In this document: positions 9,102 through 18,338 of the stretch, piece after piece | Layout: every line of letters begins with the position of its first letter | How positions within the stretch are numbered: position 1 is the stretch's first letter | Source: Paraburkholderia sp. BL25I1N1 | GTDB taxonomy: Bacteria > Pseudomonadota > Gammaproteobacteria > Burkholderiales > Burkholderiaceae | DNA: 64,000 nt | Assembly: GCF_003002025.1 (NCBI RefSeq) | Contig: NZ_PVZB01000016.1 | Location: 1-64,000 of the forward strand | Direction of reading: 5' to 3' | Notes under the pieces: model-generated | Databases searched by the model: none | What the model saw: the letters and a program-made list of their open reading frames with translations, nothing else | What the model was told of the DNA's origin: nothing | Position numbers and translations under genes: made by a program

Positions 9102-11071
9102 ATCAGCGCGTATTGCATCACGACGCGGCGTCCGCCAACGATGCCAGCCACGCTGGCACGCGGCCAGGTGGCACGGTGCGCCTGACGACCGCGCAGGCCT
9201 TGGTCCGCTATCTCGCCGCGCAACGCGTCGCGACTGAAGACGGCGAAGGCACCGAACCGCTGTTCGGCGGCGTGTTCGCGATCTTCGGCCATGGCAACGT
9301 GGCGGGGATCGGCGAGGCGCTGTATCAGCACCGCGACGAACTGCCGACCCTGCGCGCCCACAACGAACAGGCGATGGCGCACAGCGCGATCGCCTATGCG
9401 AAGGCGCATTTCCGCCGCCGCATGATGGCCGTCACGACGTCGATCGGACCGGGCGCCACCAACCTCGTGACCGCGGCTGCCCTCGCTCATGTGAACCGTT
9501 TGCCGGTGCTGCTGTTGCCCGGCGACATCTTCATCTCGCGCGCGCCCGATCCGGTCTTGCAGCAGGTCGAAGACTTCCACGACGGCGGCGTCTCCGCCAA
9601 TGACGCGCTCAAGCCCGTGTCGCGCTACTTCGACCGCATCGTGCATCCCGCGCAATTGCTGAATGCGTTGCCGCGCGCGCTGCGCGTGCTGACCGACGCC
9701 GCCTTGTGCGGGCCTGTGACGCTCGCGTTGCCGCAAGACGTGCAGGCGCAGGCATGGGATTTCCCGGTCGACTTCTTCAAGCCGCGCGTCGTCACGTTTT
9801 ATTCGCCCGCACCGCGTGTCGATGAAATCGAAGCCGCTATCGCGCGTCTGCGTCATGCCAAGCGGCCGCTGATCGTCGCGGGCGGCGGCGTGCTCTATGG
9901 CCGCGCAAGCGACGCGCTGCACCGCTTCGCGACCGCGCACGGCGTTCCAGTAGCGGAAACCCAGGCTGGCAAAGGCTCGCTTGCGTGGAACGATCCGCTG
10001 AACGCGGGCGCGCTGGGCGTGACGGGCTCGCCCGCCGCGAACGCGCTCGCGCACGACGCCGATTGCGTGCTGGCCATCGGCACGCGCTTGCAGGACTTCA
10101 CCACCGGCTCGAACACCTTGTTCACGCAAGCCGACGTGATCGCCATCAACGCCAATGCGTTCGACGGTCTCAAGCATCGCGCGCAAGTGGTCGAAGCCGA
10201 CGCGCGTCTCGCGCTCGAAGCGCTCGTCGAACCGCTGCAAGGCTGGCACGCTGACCGCGCGTGGACCGCGCGCGCGCACAAACTCGCGGCAAGCTGGCGC
10301 GATACGGTGAGCACGATCACGCATGCGCCGCAGCGCGATACCGTGCTGCCTTACGAGGGCGATGTGATCGGCGCCGTGCAGCGTTCGAGCGCCAGTTCAC
10401 CCGCGAACGATATCGTCGTCTGCGCGGCCGGCACCCTGCCCGCCGAATTGCACAAGCTGTGGCGCGCCGGCAAACCGGGCGCATATCACGTCGAGTACGG
10501 CTACTCGTGCATGGGCTACGAGATTGCCGGCGGACTCGGCGTGAAGCTCGCGCGGCCCGCGCGTGAAGTGATCGTGATGGTCGGCGACGGCAGCTATCTG
10601 ATGATGAACAGCGAGATCGCCACCTCAGTGATGATCGGCGCGAAGCTGATCGTCGTAGTGCTCGACAATCGCGGCTATGGCTGCATCAACCGCTTGCAGC
10701 AGGCGTGCGGCGGTGCGCCGTTCAACAACCTGCTCGAGAACTGCATGCAAGGCCCGCTCGGCGCGCCGCAGATCGATTTCGCCGCGCATGCGCGTGCGCT
10801 CGGCGCGCAGGCCGAACATGCGGCGAATGTCGCTGAACTCGAAGCTGCTTTGGTACGCGCCCGCGCGGCGGATCGCACCTACGTCATCAGCATCGATACC
10901 GATCCCGCTCGCACCACCGACGACGGCGGCTGGTGGTGGGAAGTGGCCGTGCCGGAGGTCTCGCCGCGCCCGGCCGTGCGCGACGCGCGCGCGAAATACG
11001 AAACGCAACTCGCGGCCCGCGCCGAACCGGCCGGCTCCGCGCAAAACACCGGCTCCGCCGACAACGAATGA
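9098..11071 (+). CDS. iolD: 3D-(3,5/4)-trihydroxycyclohexane-1,2-dione hydrolase (decyclizing)
   Basis: 657 residues. The ATG at 9098 overlaps the iolC stop (ATGA) and has CAGGAGC upstream. It is a thiamin-diphosphate enzyme: the N-terminal domain holds the catalytic Glu region (LRAHNEQAMAHSAIAYA), the central domain binds nucleotide-like fold elements, and the C-terminal domain has the TPP motif GDGSYLMMNSEIATS followed by DNRGYGCINRLQ. IolD opens the inositol-derived ring to 5-deoxy-glucuronate. Length and motifs are normal for the family. Confidence 0.93.
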   Translation: MNQRVLHHDAASANDASHAGTRPGGTVRLTTAQALVRYLAAQRVATEDGEGTEPLFGGVFAIFGHGNVAGIGEALYQHRDELPTLRAHNEQAMAHSAIAYAKAHFRRRMMAVTTSIGPGATNLVTAAALAHVNRLPVLLLPGDIFISRAPDPVLQQVEDFHDGGVSANDALKPVSRYFDRIVHPAQLLNALPRALRVLTDAALCGPVTLALPQDVQAQAWDFPVDFFKPRVVTFYSPAPRVDEIEAAIARLRHAKRPLIVAGGGVLYGRASDALHRFATAHGVPVAETQAGKGSLAWNDPLNAGALGVTGSPAANALAHDADCVLAIGTRLQDFTTGSNTLFTQADVIAINANAFDGLKHRAQVVEADARLALEALVEPLQGWHADRAWTARAHKLAASWRDTVSTITHAPQRDTVLPYEGDVIGAVQRSSASSPANDIVVCAAGTLPAELHKLWRAGKPGAYHVEYGYSCMGYEIAGGLGVKLARPAREVIVMVGDGSYLMMNSEIATSVMIGAKLIVVVLDNRGYGCINRLQQACGGAPFNNLLENCMQGPLGAPQIDFAAHARALGAQAEHAANVAELEAALVRARAADRTYVISIDTDPARTTDDGGWWWEVAVPEVSPRPAVRDARAKYETQLAARAEPAGSAQNTGSADNE

Positions 11072-11081
11072 GGATGCCCGC

Positions 11082-11999
11082 ATGACTGCTTTCGACGTAC
11101 GTATCGGCATTAATCCGCTTTCGTGGATGAACGACGATCTGCCTTCGCTCGGCGGCGAAACGCCGCTCGAAGTGGCGCTGACGGAAGGCCGCCAGATCGG
11201 CTATCAAGGCTTCGAACTCGGCAACAAGTTTCCGCGCGAGCCTCAGGCGTTGAAGACGCTGCTTGCGCAGTACGATCTCGCGCTGGTTTCCGGCTGGTAT
11301 TCCGGACGCCTCGCGCGACGCAGCGTCGAGGAAGAAATCGCGGAGGTCGGCCCGCATCTGGAATTGCTCGCGCAAAACGGCGCAACGGCGATGGTGTATG
11401 GCGAGGTCGCCGATTCGATTCAGGGCGCAGCGCGACCACTTTACCAACGCCCGCGTTTTTTCAGCGAGAATCAATGGGCCGAATATGCGGCCCGTGTCGA
11501 TGAATTCGCACGTTATACACTGAGCCGCGGCGTGCGGCTCGCCTACCATCACCACATGGGCGCTTATGTCGAAACGCCGGCCGACGTCGATCAACTGATG
11601 GCACGCACCAGCGACGCTGTCGGCCTGCTGTTCGACGCGGGACACATCACGTTTGCCGGAGGCGATCCGCTCGCCGTGCTCGACAAACATATCGGGCGCG
11701 TTTGCCACGTGCACTGCAAGGACGTGCGCCCCGCCGTCATGAAGCTCGCGCGCAATCGCAACTGGAGTTTTCTGGACGCGGTCATCGCCGGCGCCTTCAC
11801 GGTGCCGGGCGACGGCGCGGTGAATTTCCCCGCGATCATCGAGCGCCTGAAGCGGCACGGTTATTGCGGCTGGCTGGTGGTGGAAGCCGAACAGGATCCG
11901 GTCGTGGCGCCATCGTTCGACTACGCGCAGAAAGGCTACAAGACATTGCGCGCGCTGGTCGATGCGCCGCTCGACGGCACACAGCAGGAGGCAGCATGA
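11082..11999 (+). CDS. iolE: Inosose dehydratase
   Basis: 305 residues from the ATG at 11082, 10 bases after iolD and behind GAGGATGCC. It has a TIM-barrel fold of the xylose-isomerase-like family: VRIGINPLSWMNDD at the start, YHHHMGAYVET in the middle and LFDAGH followed by HVHCKDVR, which supply the metal ligands. It dehydrates 2-keto-myo-inositol to the trihydroxycyclohexane-dione used by IolD. The stop overlaps the iolB start by 4 bases. Confidence 0.93.
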   Translation: MTAFDVRIGINPLSWMNDDLPSLGGETPLEVALTEGRQIGYQGFELGNKFPREPQALKTLLAQYDLALVSGWYSGRLARRSVEEEIAEVGPHLELLAQNGATAMVYGEVADSIQGAARPLYQRPRFFSENQWAEYAARVDEFARYTLSRGVRLAYHHHMGAYVETPADVDQLMARTSDAVGLLFDAGHITFAGGDPLAVLDKHIGRVCHVHCKDVRPAVMKLARNRNWSFLDAVIAGAFTVPGDGAVNFPAIIERLKRHGYCGWLVVEAEQDPVVAPSFDYAQKGYKTLRALVDAPLDGTQQEAA

Positions 12000-12796
12000 G
12001 TTTATTGGTGAAGGCGCAGCGCGAAGGCCAGACTATCGCGCGAGTAACACCGGAGTCGGCGTGCTGGCGCTATGTCGGTTTTGCCGCTTACCGGCTGGGC
12101 GAGAACGAAGTCGTGCACGTGTTCGAACCGTCGCGTGAAGTGTGCATCGTCGTGCTCACGGGCGCAGTGGATATCGAAACCGCGGACACCAAATGGAGTT
12201 CGCTGGGTTCGCGCGACAGCGTGTTCGAAGACGCCGCGCCGTATGCGGTCTATTTGCCGCCGAATGTGCGGGTCACGGTACGCGCTTGCCGCGATGCCGA
12301 GATCGGCGTGGCGAGCGCACCGGCCAAAGGCGAATTACCGGCGCGGCTGATCGAGCCGGGTTCGATGAAACGCTCGACACGCGGCAAAGGGCTGAATACG
12401 CGATACGTATGCGACATTCTTCCGCAGACCGAGCCGGCGGAGTCGCTGCTGGTGGTGGAAGTCAGGACGCCTGGCGGACACGCTTCGAGCTACCCGCCGC
12501 ACAAGCACGACACCGACAATGTCCCACACGAGAGCTCACTTGAAGAGACTTACTATCACCGGCTCGATCCGCCGCAAGGGTTTGCGTTTCAACGCGTGTA
12601 CACCGACATGCGCGATATCGACGAGTCCATGGCCGTCGAAAATCACGACGTCGTGATGGTGCCGCGTGGCTATCATCCGGTGATCGTGCCGTACGGGTAC
12701 GACTCGTACTATCTGAACGTGATGGCGGGCGGACAGCGAGTCTGGCATTTCCGCAACGACCCGGCGCACGAATGGATCATCAATAAGGACGCTTGA
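11996..12796 (+). CDS. iolB: 5-deoxy-glucuronate isomerase
   Basis: 266 residues; ATG at 11996 with AGGAGG six bases upstream. It is a double-cupin protein of the IolB family: the characteristic metal-binding segment is YPPHKHDTDN, followed by EETYYHRL, near residues 165-185. It converts 5-deoxy-glucuronate to 5-dehydro-2-deoxygluconate, the IolC substrate. Last gene of the rightward inositol operon; a hairpin terminator follows at once. Confidence 0.93.
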   Translation: MSLLVKAQREGQTIARVTPESACWRYVGFAAYRLGENEVVHVFEPSREVCIVVLTGAVDIETADTKWSSLGSRDSVFEDAAPYAVYLPPNVRVTVRACRDAEIGVASAPAKGELPARLIEPGSMKRSTRGKGLNTRYVCDILPQTEPAESLLVVEVRTPGGHASSYPPHKHDTDNVPHESSLEETYYHRLDPPQGFAFQRVYTDMRDIDESMAVENHDVVMVPRGYHPVIVPYGYDSYYLNVMAGGQRVWHFRNDPAHEWIINKDA

Positions 12797-12804
12797 CGTA
12801 CAAG

Positions 12805-12845
12805 CCCGCGCGGCGCTTTCAAAAGCACCACGCGGGTTATTTTCT
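12805..12845 (+). terminator. Terminator of the iolCDEB operon
   Basis: A 13-bp imperfect stem (12805-12817 with 12824-12836, two mismatches) is followed by TTATTTTCT. It sits between iolB and the convergent lipoprotein gene, whose stop codon lies in the tail. Confidence 0.6.
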
Positions 12846-15194
12846 AATGGCCAGATCGACGTCCAGGCCGCCGTCTTCGCCCATCTTCACTGTTCCCTTC
12901 GACACGTCCTTGCGATAAGCGTACAGATCGAACTTCATCACGCCGGGGTTCGAACTGTCCTTGATGAAGGTGCGCGTATTCGTCACCAGCGAGTTGAACA
13001 TCTTCACGTCGCCGGATTCGATCCAGACGAAGCTCTTGCCCGCGCCCGCAGGCGGCCTCGCGGCGGCGACGTTGCCGTCGCGCTTGAACTTCAGCACGAG
13101 ACCTTCGTCGTTGACCGTCGCGCTGGCGAGACGCCCTTGCAAAACCGGCGGCGGAAACACGGTGTACTGATCGAACACCAGCTCGTTGCCCTTCAGCGCG
13201 ACGCCCTTGCGCGTGAACGGCGTAAGCGAGGCGAGCGGAATATCCAACGCGCGCAGCAAGCCGGCCTGCGGCACGCCGAGCACCTTCACTGACGTCGGCT
13301 CATACACAAGATGCCGCTCATCTCTGGCGACAATCGTGCCGCTCATCGTGGTCGGCAGCCAGACACCGGGAAAGTGATTCCATAACTTGATGCCGCCGCT
13401 CACTTCCAGCTTGCCGTCCACCGGTTTCAACTGCAAATCGTTGAGCGAGCGCGGCTCGTAGTCGAGCAGATAGTCGTTGAAAAGCGCCGCCATCGCGGGC
13501 CACGGCTCCACGACCTCGCCGCCGATGATACGGATATCGTACTGATCGGGATCGTCCAGATCGACCGGTTGTCCTGGTTTTTTCGGCACCATCTGCGCGT
13601 CCAGCGTGCGCACGTGAAAACCGATGCGCCCCGACACGTAGAAGTCGACATTCTCGATGTGAATCAGCGGTGCGGGCCCCGACGAATGACGCTCGTCGCT
13701 CAAAGCCGAACCCGGTGTCGCCAGGCTCTGCCCCGCGAATGCCGCGCGCGTGCCGACCGGAATCGCGCGCGCCACCGACGCGGTCCGCACCGTCTGCGGC
13801 GCGTGTTGCCACACGAGCCGCGCCTGCGCGAGCGCGGCCTGCTGCGCGCGAATGAAGCTGTCGTTAAAGCGTGCGCTCGCGCTGCCTGTTTGCAGAGGCG
13901 TGTCTTTGTCCGCGCCGGCTAGCGTTGCATATGACGGCAGATGCACATTCAGTGCGCCCGCTTCGTCGAAGGTGAAATAGCCGGCCGCCATCTGCTCGCG
14001 ATAGTGGTACAGGTCCAGCACGAACGGCGCTTTGCCGTCGACCGGCGTGAGCGCCATGTCGATGTTCATCGGCATGGCGCGCATGAATTTTACGTCGCCG
14101 CCCTGCACCAGCATGCCGCGTGCGGGCATCGTCGCGGGCCAGACGATGCCCCGCACGGTACGGTCGTCGAGCGTGAAGCGTACGCCTGCAGCACTCGTTT
14201 CAATCTGCGTGATCGTCATACGCAACGCGGGCGGCGGCGTCAGTCTGGCCACCTGCATCACGACGTCGTCGCCGTCCAGACGCGCGATCGGCGTGTCCAC
14301 TTTCAGCAGGTCGGCCATCTTCACGTGCGCGGCCTGCATCAGCTTGTCGGCGCCGACACCGGCCACTTCGACGTGATCGGCGTGAAAGACGAGTTCGTCG
14401 GCATCGCGCATGGACAGCGATCCGCTCAGCACGATCGGCACCCACGTCTCACGATGCATCTCGCCGGTAATGCGCAGATTGCCGCCGTCCTGCGGCACGA
14501 CGCGCATGTTGCGCAGCGGCGAGCCCTGATACTGGAACAGGTAACGGTTGAAGATTGCCGTGAGCTTCGCCGTGTCGAGCGTTACATGGCCGCGGTGGAC
14601 GTTGATCGTCACGCTGGTCGGATCGTCGAATACGATCGGCTGGCCGGGCCGCGCCGGGCTCAGCGTCGCCGCCATGTCGTGAATCATGAAGCCGATATCG
14701 CCGGTCACGCGAAAGTCGACGTCGCGCGCGAACATCAGCGAGCCGTCGATGCCGGAATCGCGCAGCGTTAGCGGACGGCAGCGTTTCTCGCTCATCCCGC
14801 TCGCCGAGGGCACGCGCGCGGCGACGCTTTGCTCCGCGGCCAGTTGCCTGGCCTTGGCGAGTTCGAGTGCGGGGCGCGTCGACGAGGCAGGTCGAGCGGC
14901 GAGCGCGGCGTCCGGCGCTGCGGCGGCACTCGCGCTGCGGCCGGTGGTTCCGGCTTCGTTGCTCGACGCACCGGCTGTCGTGTTCGCGGGATTCGGCGTT
15001 GCGGAGGCCGCGTCGCCGGTTGTCGAGCTCGCGTCGGCGCAGGCGGACATCAGTAGCGCGGCCGTCAACAACGCCGTGCCCGCGCAGATCGGCGTATACC
15101 ACCGCGCGTGCTTCGACTTCAGATCCTGCAGCGAGCACGTGGACTTCTGCGGATCGTTCGCCGACGCCACATGCAATGCGCGTCTCCGTCTCAT
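12837..15194 (-). CDS. Large lipoprotein with two copies of one repeat domain, function unknown
   Basis: 785 residues from the ATG at 15194, which has AGGAGGAGACATC upstream; earlier in-frame starts have no such site. After a basic N-terminus a hydrophobic segment ends in LMSAC at about residues 52-56, a plausible lipobox, followed by an Ala/Ser/Thr-rich linker to about residue 125. The rest is two homologous domains of about 220-250 residues: compare RDVDFRVTGDIGFMIHDM in the first with ENVDFYVSGRIGFHVRTL in the second, each followed by a PGQP-(hydrophobic)-DDP motif, an 'F-(N)-x-YL-x-x-Y' helix and 'D-G-x-L-x-x-(T/S)-G'. The domain looks beta-rich and periplasmic. I do not recognise a named family; a lipid-binding or envelope role is only a guess. 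Confidence 0.8.
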   Translation of the reverse strand: MRRRRALHVASANDPQKSTCSLQDLKSKHARWYTPICAGTALLTAALLMSACADASSTTGDAASATPNPANTTAGASSNEAGTTGRSASAAAAPDAALAARPASSTRPALELAKARQLAAEQSVAARVPSASGMSEKRCRPLTLRDSGIDGSLMFARDVDFRVTGDIGFMIHDMAATLSPARPGQPIVFDDPTSVTINVHRGHVTLDTAKLTAIFNRYLFQYQGSPLRNMRVVPQDGGNLRITGEMHRETWVPIVLSGSLSMRDADELVFHADHVEVAGVGADKLMQAAHVKMADLLKVDTPIARLDGDDVVMQVARLTPPPALRMTITQIETSAAGVRFTLDDRTVRGIVWPATMPARGMLVQGGDVKFMRAMPMNIDMALTPVDGKAPFVLDLYHYREQMAAGYFTFDEAGALNVHLPSYATLAGADKDTPLQTGSASARFNDSFIRAQQAALAQARLVWQHAPQTVRTASVARAIPVGTRAAFAGQSLATPGSALSDERHSSGPAPLIHIENVDFYVSGRIGFHVRTLDAQMVPKKPGQPVDLDDPDQYDIRIIGGEVVEPWPAMAALFNDYLLDYEPRSLNDLQLKPVDGKLEVSGGIKLWNHFPGVWLPTTMSGTIVARDERHLVYEPTSVKVLGVPQAGLLRALDIPLASLTPFTRKGVALKGNELVFDQYTVFPPPVLQGRLASATVNDEGLVLKFKRDGNVAAARPPAGAGKSFVWIESGDVKMFNSLVTNTRTFIKDSSNPGVMKFDLYAYRKDVSKGTVKMGEDGGLDVDLAIRK

Positions 15195-15586
15195 GATGTC
15201 TCCTCCTGAAGCCGCGATGCGCCTCGCGCGCGCCGGGCACAACATGGTTCGTCGCGCATACAGTGGCTTTAAACAGCAAGCCGCCGTCACGCGTCTTTTA
15301 CCCCATTGTCTTTATTTGTCGGCGCGCTGCCGACAAGATTTCTGGAGGACGCTCACCAAACGATCAAGCGTTTGAATCGCTGCGGCGGCCGAGCGGAGAA
15401 CCGCGTGCACGTGGCGTGAGCGGCGTGTGGACAAATAGGATTCAAACGGCACGATTGGCGCGATCCGAGCGCTCTGCGCGGATCGCACGATTCGTTCGAC
15501 GTGAGAGGCATTCGGCAAGGACAGCGCAACGGTCACTCATCACGGTGCGGCGCCGCAATAAAGCGCCGTCAGCGGACGTGGATCCA
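15195..15586. other. Intergenic gap between lipoprotein and transporter genes
   Basis: About 390 bases upstream of the lipoprotein gene and downstream of livF. The only structure seen is an 8-bp perfect stem, TTGTCGGC/GCCGACAA at 15316-15336, without a T-run. No plausible gene. Confidence 0.5.
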
Positions 15587-16300
15587 TCAACCGACGCCGA
15601 GCCATTCCCGCATCACGTCCGCCCGCTGCAAGAACGACGCGAGCGCGCCGTCGAACACGATTTCGCCGTGCCCCATCACCGCGACGCGGCTGGCGATGTC
15701 CTGCGCAATCACGAGACGCTGCTCGATCAGCAGCATCGCCACGCCGCGATCACGCAAGGTCCGCAAGCATTGCGCGACCTGTTCCATCACGAGGCTCGCG
15801 AGACCCTCGCCGGGTTCGTCGATGACGAGCAAATCGGGGTCGCCGAGCAGCGCGCGGGCCAGCGTCAGCATCTGCTGCTCGCCGCCCGAGAGCGCGCCCG
15901 CGCGCGCGCGCTTTCGTTCGCGCAGCACGGGGAAAAGCGCGTAAGCGTCGTCGAAGGTGAAGCGCGGCGCGCGGCCGCGATCCCGTGGCGCGACGCCGAG
16001 TTGCAGATTCTCGTGCACGCTCAGCGTCGGGAAAACGTCACGATGTTCCGGTACGTAACCGAGCCCGAGACGCGCGATCTCGAAGGTGCGCAGACCGCCG
16101 AGCGGTCGGCCCGCGAAACGCAACTCGCCTTCGCTGCGCACGAGGCCCATGATCGCGCGTGCAAGCGTCGAGCGGCCCGAGCCGTTACGGCCGACCAGCG
16201 CCAACACTTCGCCCGCTTCAATGCTGAGCGTGACGCCGTGCAGCGCCTGGCTCGCGCCGTACCACGCGTTCAGCGCGCGAATCTCGAGCAAGGCGCTCAT
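15587..16300 (-). CDS. livF: LivF-type branched-chain amino acid ABC ATPase with Walker A Lys-to-Arg change
   Basis: 237 residues; ATG at 16300 overlaps the livG stop by 4 bases. Signature LSGGEQQ and Walker B LLVIDEPGEGLA identify the LivF branch. The Walker A motif reads GRNGSGRST: residue 43 is Arg (codon CGC at 16172-16174) where the invariant ATP-binding Lys should be. Everything else looks intact and there is no frameshift. It would pair with LivG on the cytoplasmic face of LivH/LivM. Whether it still hydrolyses ATP is doubtful. Confidence 0.88.
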   Translation of the reverse strand: MSALLEIRALNAWYGASQALHGVTLSIEAGEVLALVGRNGSGRSTLARAIMGLVRSEGELRFAGRPLGGLRTFEIARLGLGYVPEHRDVFPTLSVHENLQLGVAPRDRGRAPRFTFDDAYALFPVLRERKRARAGALSGGEQQMLTLARALLGDPDLLVIDEPGEGLASLVMEQVAQCLRTLRDRGVAMLLIEQRLVIAQDIASRVAVMGHGEIVFDGALASFLQRADVMREWLGVG

Positions 16301-17049
16301 GTGCCGAACCCTTCGCCGAGATAGGCGGCGCGCACGGTCTCGTTGGCGCGGATCGCCGCCGGCGTGCCGCTCGCGATGATGCGCCCTTGCACGAGCACCG
16401 AAATGCGATCGGCGATCGCGAAGACCGCGTCCATGTCGTGCTCGACCATCAGCAGCGTGCGGCCCGCCGTGGTCTCGCGAATCAGTTCGACGGTGCGCGC
16501 CGCCTCCGCGCGATTCATGCCGGCAGTCGGTTCGTCGAGCAGCAAGGTATGCGCGCCGCCCGCAAGCGCGATGCCGAGATCGAGCGCGCGCTGCTCGGCA
16601 TAGCTGAGCGTGCCGGCCTGAACGTGGCGGCGCTCGCTCAGGCCCACCGCGTCGAGCACGTGTGCGGCGCGCGCGTCGACCGTTGGCGAGCCGCTGAAAC
16701 GCTGCCACCAGCGCGTGCGGTCGCGCTCAGCCAGCAGCGCCGCGCAGCGCAGGTTGTCGAACACGCTGAGCCGCGTGAACACGCTGGTGCTCTGGAAGCT
16801 GCGCGCAAGCCCGCGACGCGTGATCGCGGCTGGCGCGAGCCGCGTGATCTCGGCGCCGAACAGATCGATGCGCCCCGCGTTCGGCCGCGCGCCGCCGGCG
16901 ATCAGATTGAAGAGCGTCGACTTGCCCGCGCCGTTAGGACCTATCAGCGCGTGGCGCTCGCCGGGTTGGATCGCGAGGTCGACGCCGCGCAGAATCCGTG
17001 TCGAGCCGAAGCGTTTTTCGATGCCGTAGAGCGCGAGCGCGGGGATCAT
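16297..17049 (-). CDS. livG: LivG-type branched-chain amino acid ABC ATPase
   Basis: 250 residues; ATG at 17049 overlaps the livM stop by 4 bases. Walker A is canonical (GPNGAGKSTLFNLIAGG), the signature is LSYAEQR as usual for LivG, Walker B is TLLLDEPTAGM and the H-loop is in MVEHDMD. It would supply the catalytically competent half of the LivG/LivF pair, given the altered Walker A of LivF. Confidence 0.9.
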   Translation of the reverse strand: MIPALALYGIEKRFGSTRILRGVDLAIQPGERHALIGPNGAGKSTLFNLIAGGARPNAGRIDLFGAEITRLAPAAITRRGLARSFQSTSVFTRLSVFDNLRCAALLAERDRTRWWQRFSGSPTVDARAAHVLDAVGLSERRHVQAGTLSYAEQRALDLGIALAGGAHTLLLDEPTAGMNRAEAARTVELIRETTAGRTLLMVEHDMDAVFAIADRISVLVQGRIIASGTPAAIRANETVRAAYLGEGFGT

Positions 17050-18338
17050 CGCGAGGCTCCGGCGGTGGCCGTGGCGCTTGAGCGCGGGCTCATGAGCAAC
17101 GCTTGAGCGCGCCTCGCGTAATGCGCGGCCAGTGCTCCCAGCGTGGCCAGCACAAAGATCATGGCGCCGAAGTAAAGCGGCGACGCGATGATCCACGACG
17201 GCACGCCCGGCACATCGAACGCCGCGCCGTCGCTTGCGCCGAATTGCGCCGCGTAGGCCCATTGCACGGCGAGCACGACGGCCACGGTCCACAACAATGC
17301 GGCGGCCGTGCCCCACCAATACGCAGCGGCGCAGCGGCGCCAGCCGTGCGCGGCCACCCGCGCCATGAAACGCTGCGCGAAGCCCGCCAATCCATCGGGC
17401 GACATCGCCACGACCACGATGAAGAACAGCCCCAGATAGAACAGCCAGGCTCGCGTGACGCTCGCCACCGCGACGCTGAAAAACGTCAGAACGACCGCGC
17501 CCGCGACCGGCCCGCAAAACGCCGCCGTGCCGCCGATCACCGTGGCGATCAACACCGCGCCCGAGCGCAGCATGCCGACGCTTTCCGTCGACACCAGCTC
17601 CACATTGATCAGCGCCAGCGTCCCCGCGATACCCGCGAAAAACGCTGACATCACCACGACGCCATGGCGAATGCGACGCGGATAGCAGCCGATGGCCGCC
17701 GCCCGCACGGGATTGTCACGCACGGCATTGGCAAGGCGCATGAGAGGCGTGCGCGAAAGCGCGAACATCGCCGCGCACGCGAGCAGGCACCACACGGCAA
17801 TCAGCGCATACGCCTCGCGCGCCGGGCCGAAGCTCCAGCTTCCCAGCGGCACGCCGCTCGCGCGATCGATCGCCACGCCCGCCTCGCCGCCGAACCAGTC
17901 AGGCAGCGTCCACGCCGCGGCCGCGACGAGTTCGCCGAGACCGAGCGTGATCATCGCGAAGGCCGTGCCGGCGCGCCGCGTCGAAATGAAGCCGAACGGC
18001 ACGCCGCACAGCACGCCGCCAATTCCACCGACCAGCGGCAGCAGCGCGAGCGGCACACCTATCCGGTTGAACACCTGCGCGGCCGCCAGCGCGCCCAATC
18101 CCGAGTAAGCGGCATGACCGAACGACAGCAGCCCCGTCTCGCCGAGCAGCAGGTTGTATGAAAGCGCGAACACAATCATCGTTGCGGTCTGCGCGAGATA
18201 GGCGAGCAGCCAGCTTTGCGGCCAGACGAAGGGCGGCACGGCAAGCAACAGAAGCAGCGCAAGCCACGGCGCGAGCACGCGCCACAGCGCACGCGGCGCG
18301 CTCGCGGACAGCGCCGATGATTCCTTGGCCTCACGCAT
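17046..18338 (-). CDS. livM: LivM-type ABC permease with a C-terminal membrane extension
   Basis: 430 residues, longer than the usual LivM of about 320-360. Residues about 20-325 contain the family pattern, including ALSYNLLLGETGLLSFGHAA near residue 60 and the cytoplasmic loop around NPVRAAAIGCYPRRIR that contacts the ATPase. After the normal end (MSPDGLAGF) about 100 extra residues follow, with two more hydrophobic segments. The 8-base overlap with livH and 4-base overlap with livG place it in one operon. Confidence 0.88.
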   Translation of the reverse strand: MREAKESSALSASAPRALWRVLAPWLALLLLLAVPPFVWPQSWLLAYLAQTATMIVFALSYNLLLGETGLLSFGHAAYSGLGALAAAQVFNRIGVPLALLPLVGGIGGVLCGVPFGFISTRRAGTAFAMITLGLGELVAAAAWTLPDWFGGEAGVAIDRASGVPLGSWSFGPAREAYALIAVWCLLACAAMFALSRTPLMRLANAVRDNPVRAAAIGCYPRRIRHGVVVMSAFFAGIAGTLALINVELVSTESVGMLRSGAVLIATVIGGTAAFCGPVAGAVVLTFFSVAVASVTRAWLFYLGLFFIVVVAMSPDGLAGFAQRFMARVAAHGWRRCAAAYWWGTAAALLWTVAVVLAVQWAYAAQFGASDGAAFDVPGVPSWIIASPLYFGAMIFVLATLGALAAHYARRAQALLMSPRSSATATAGASR

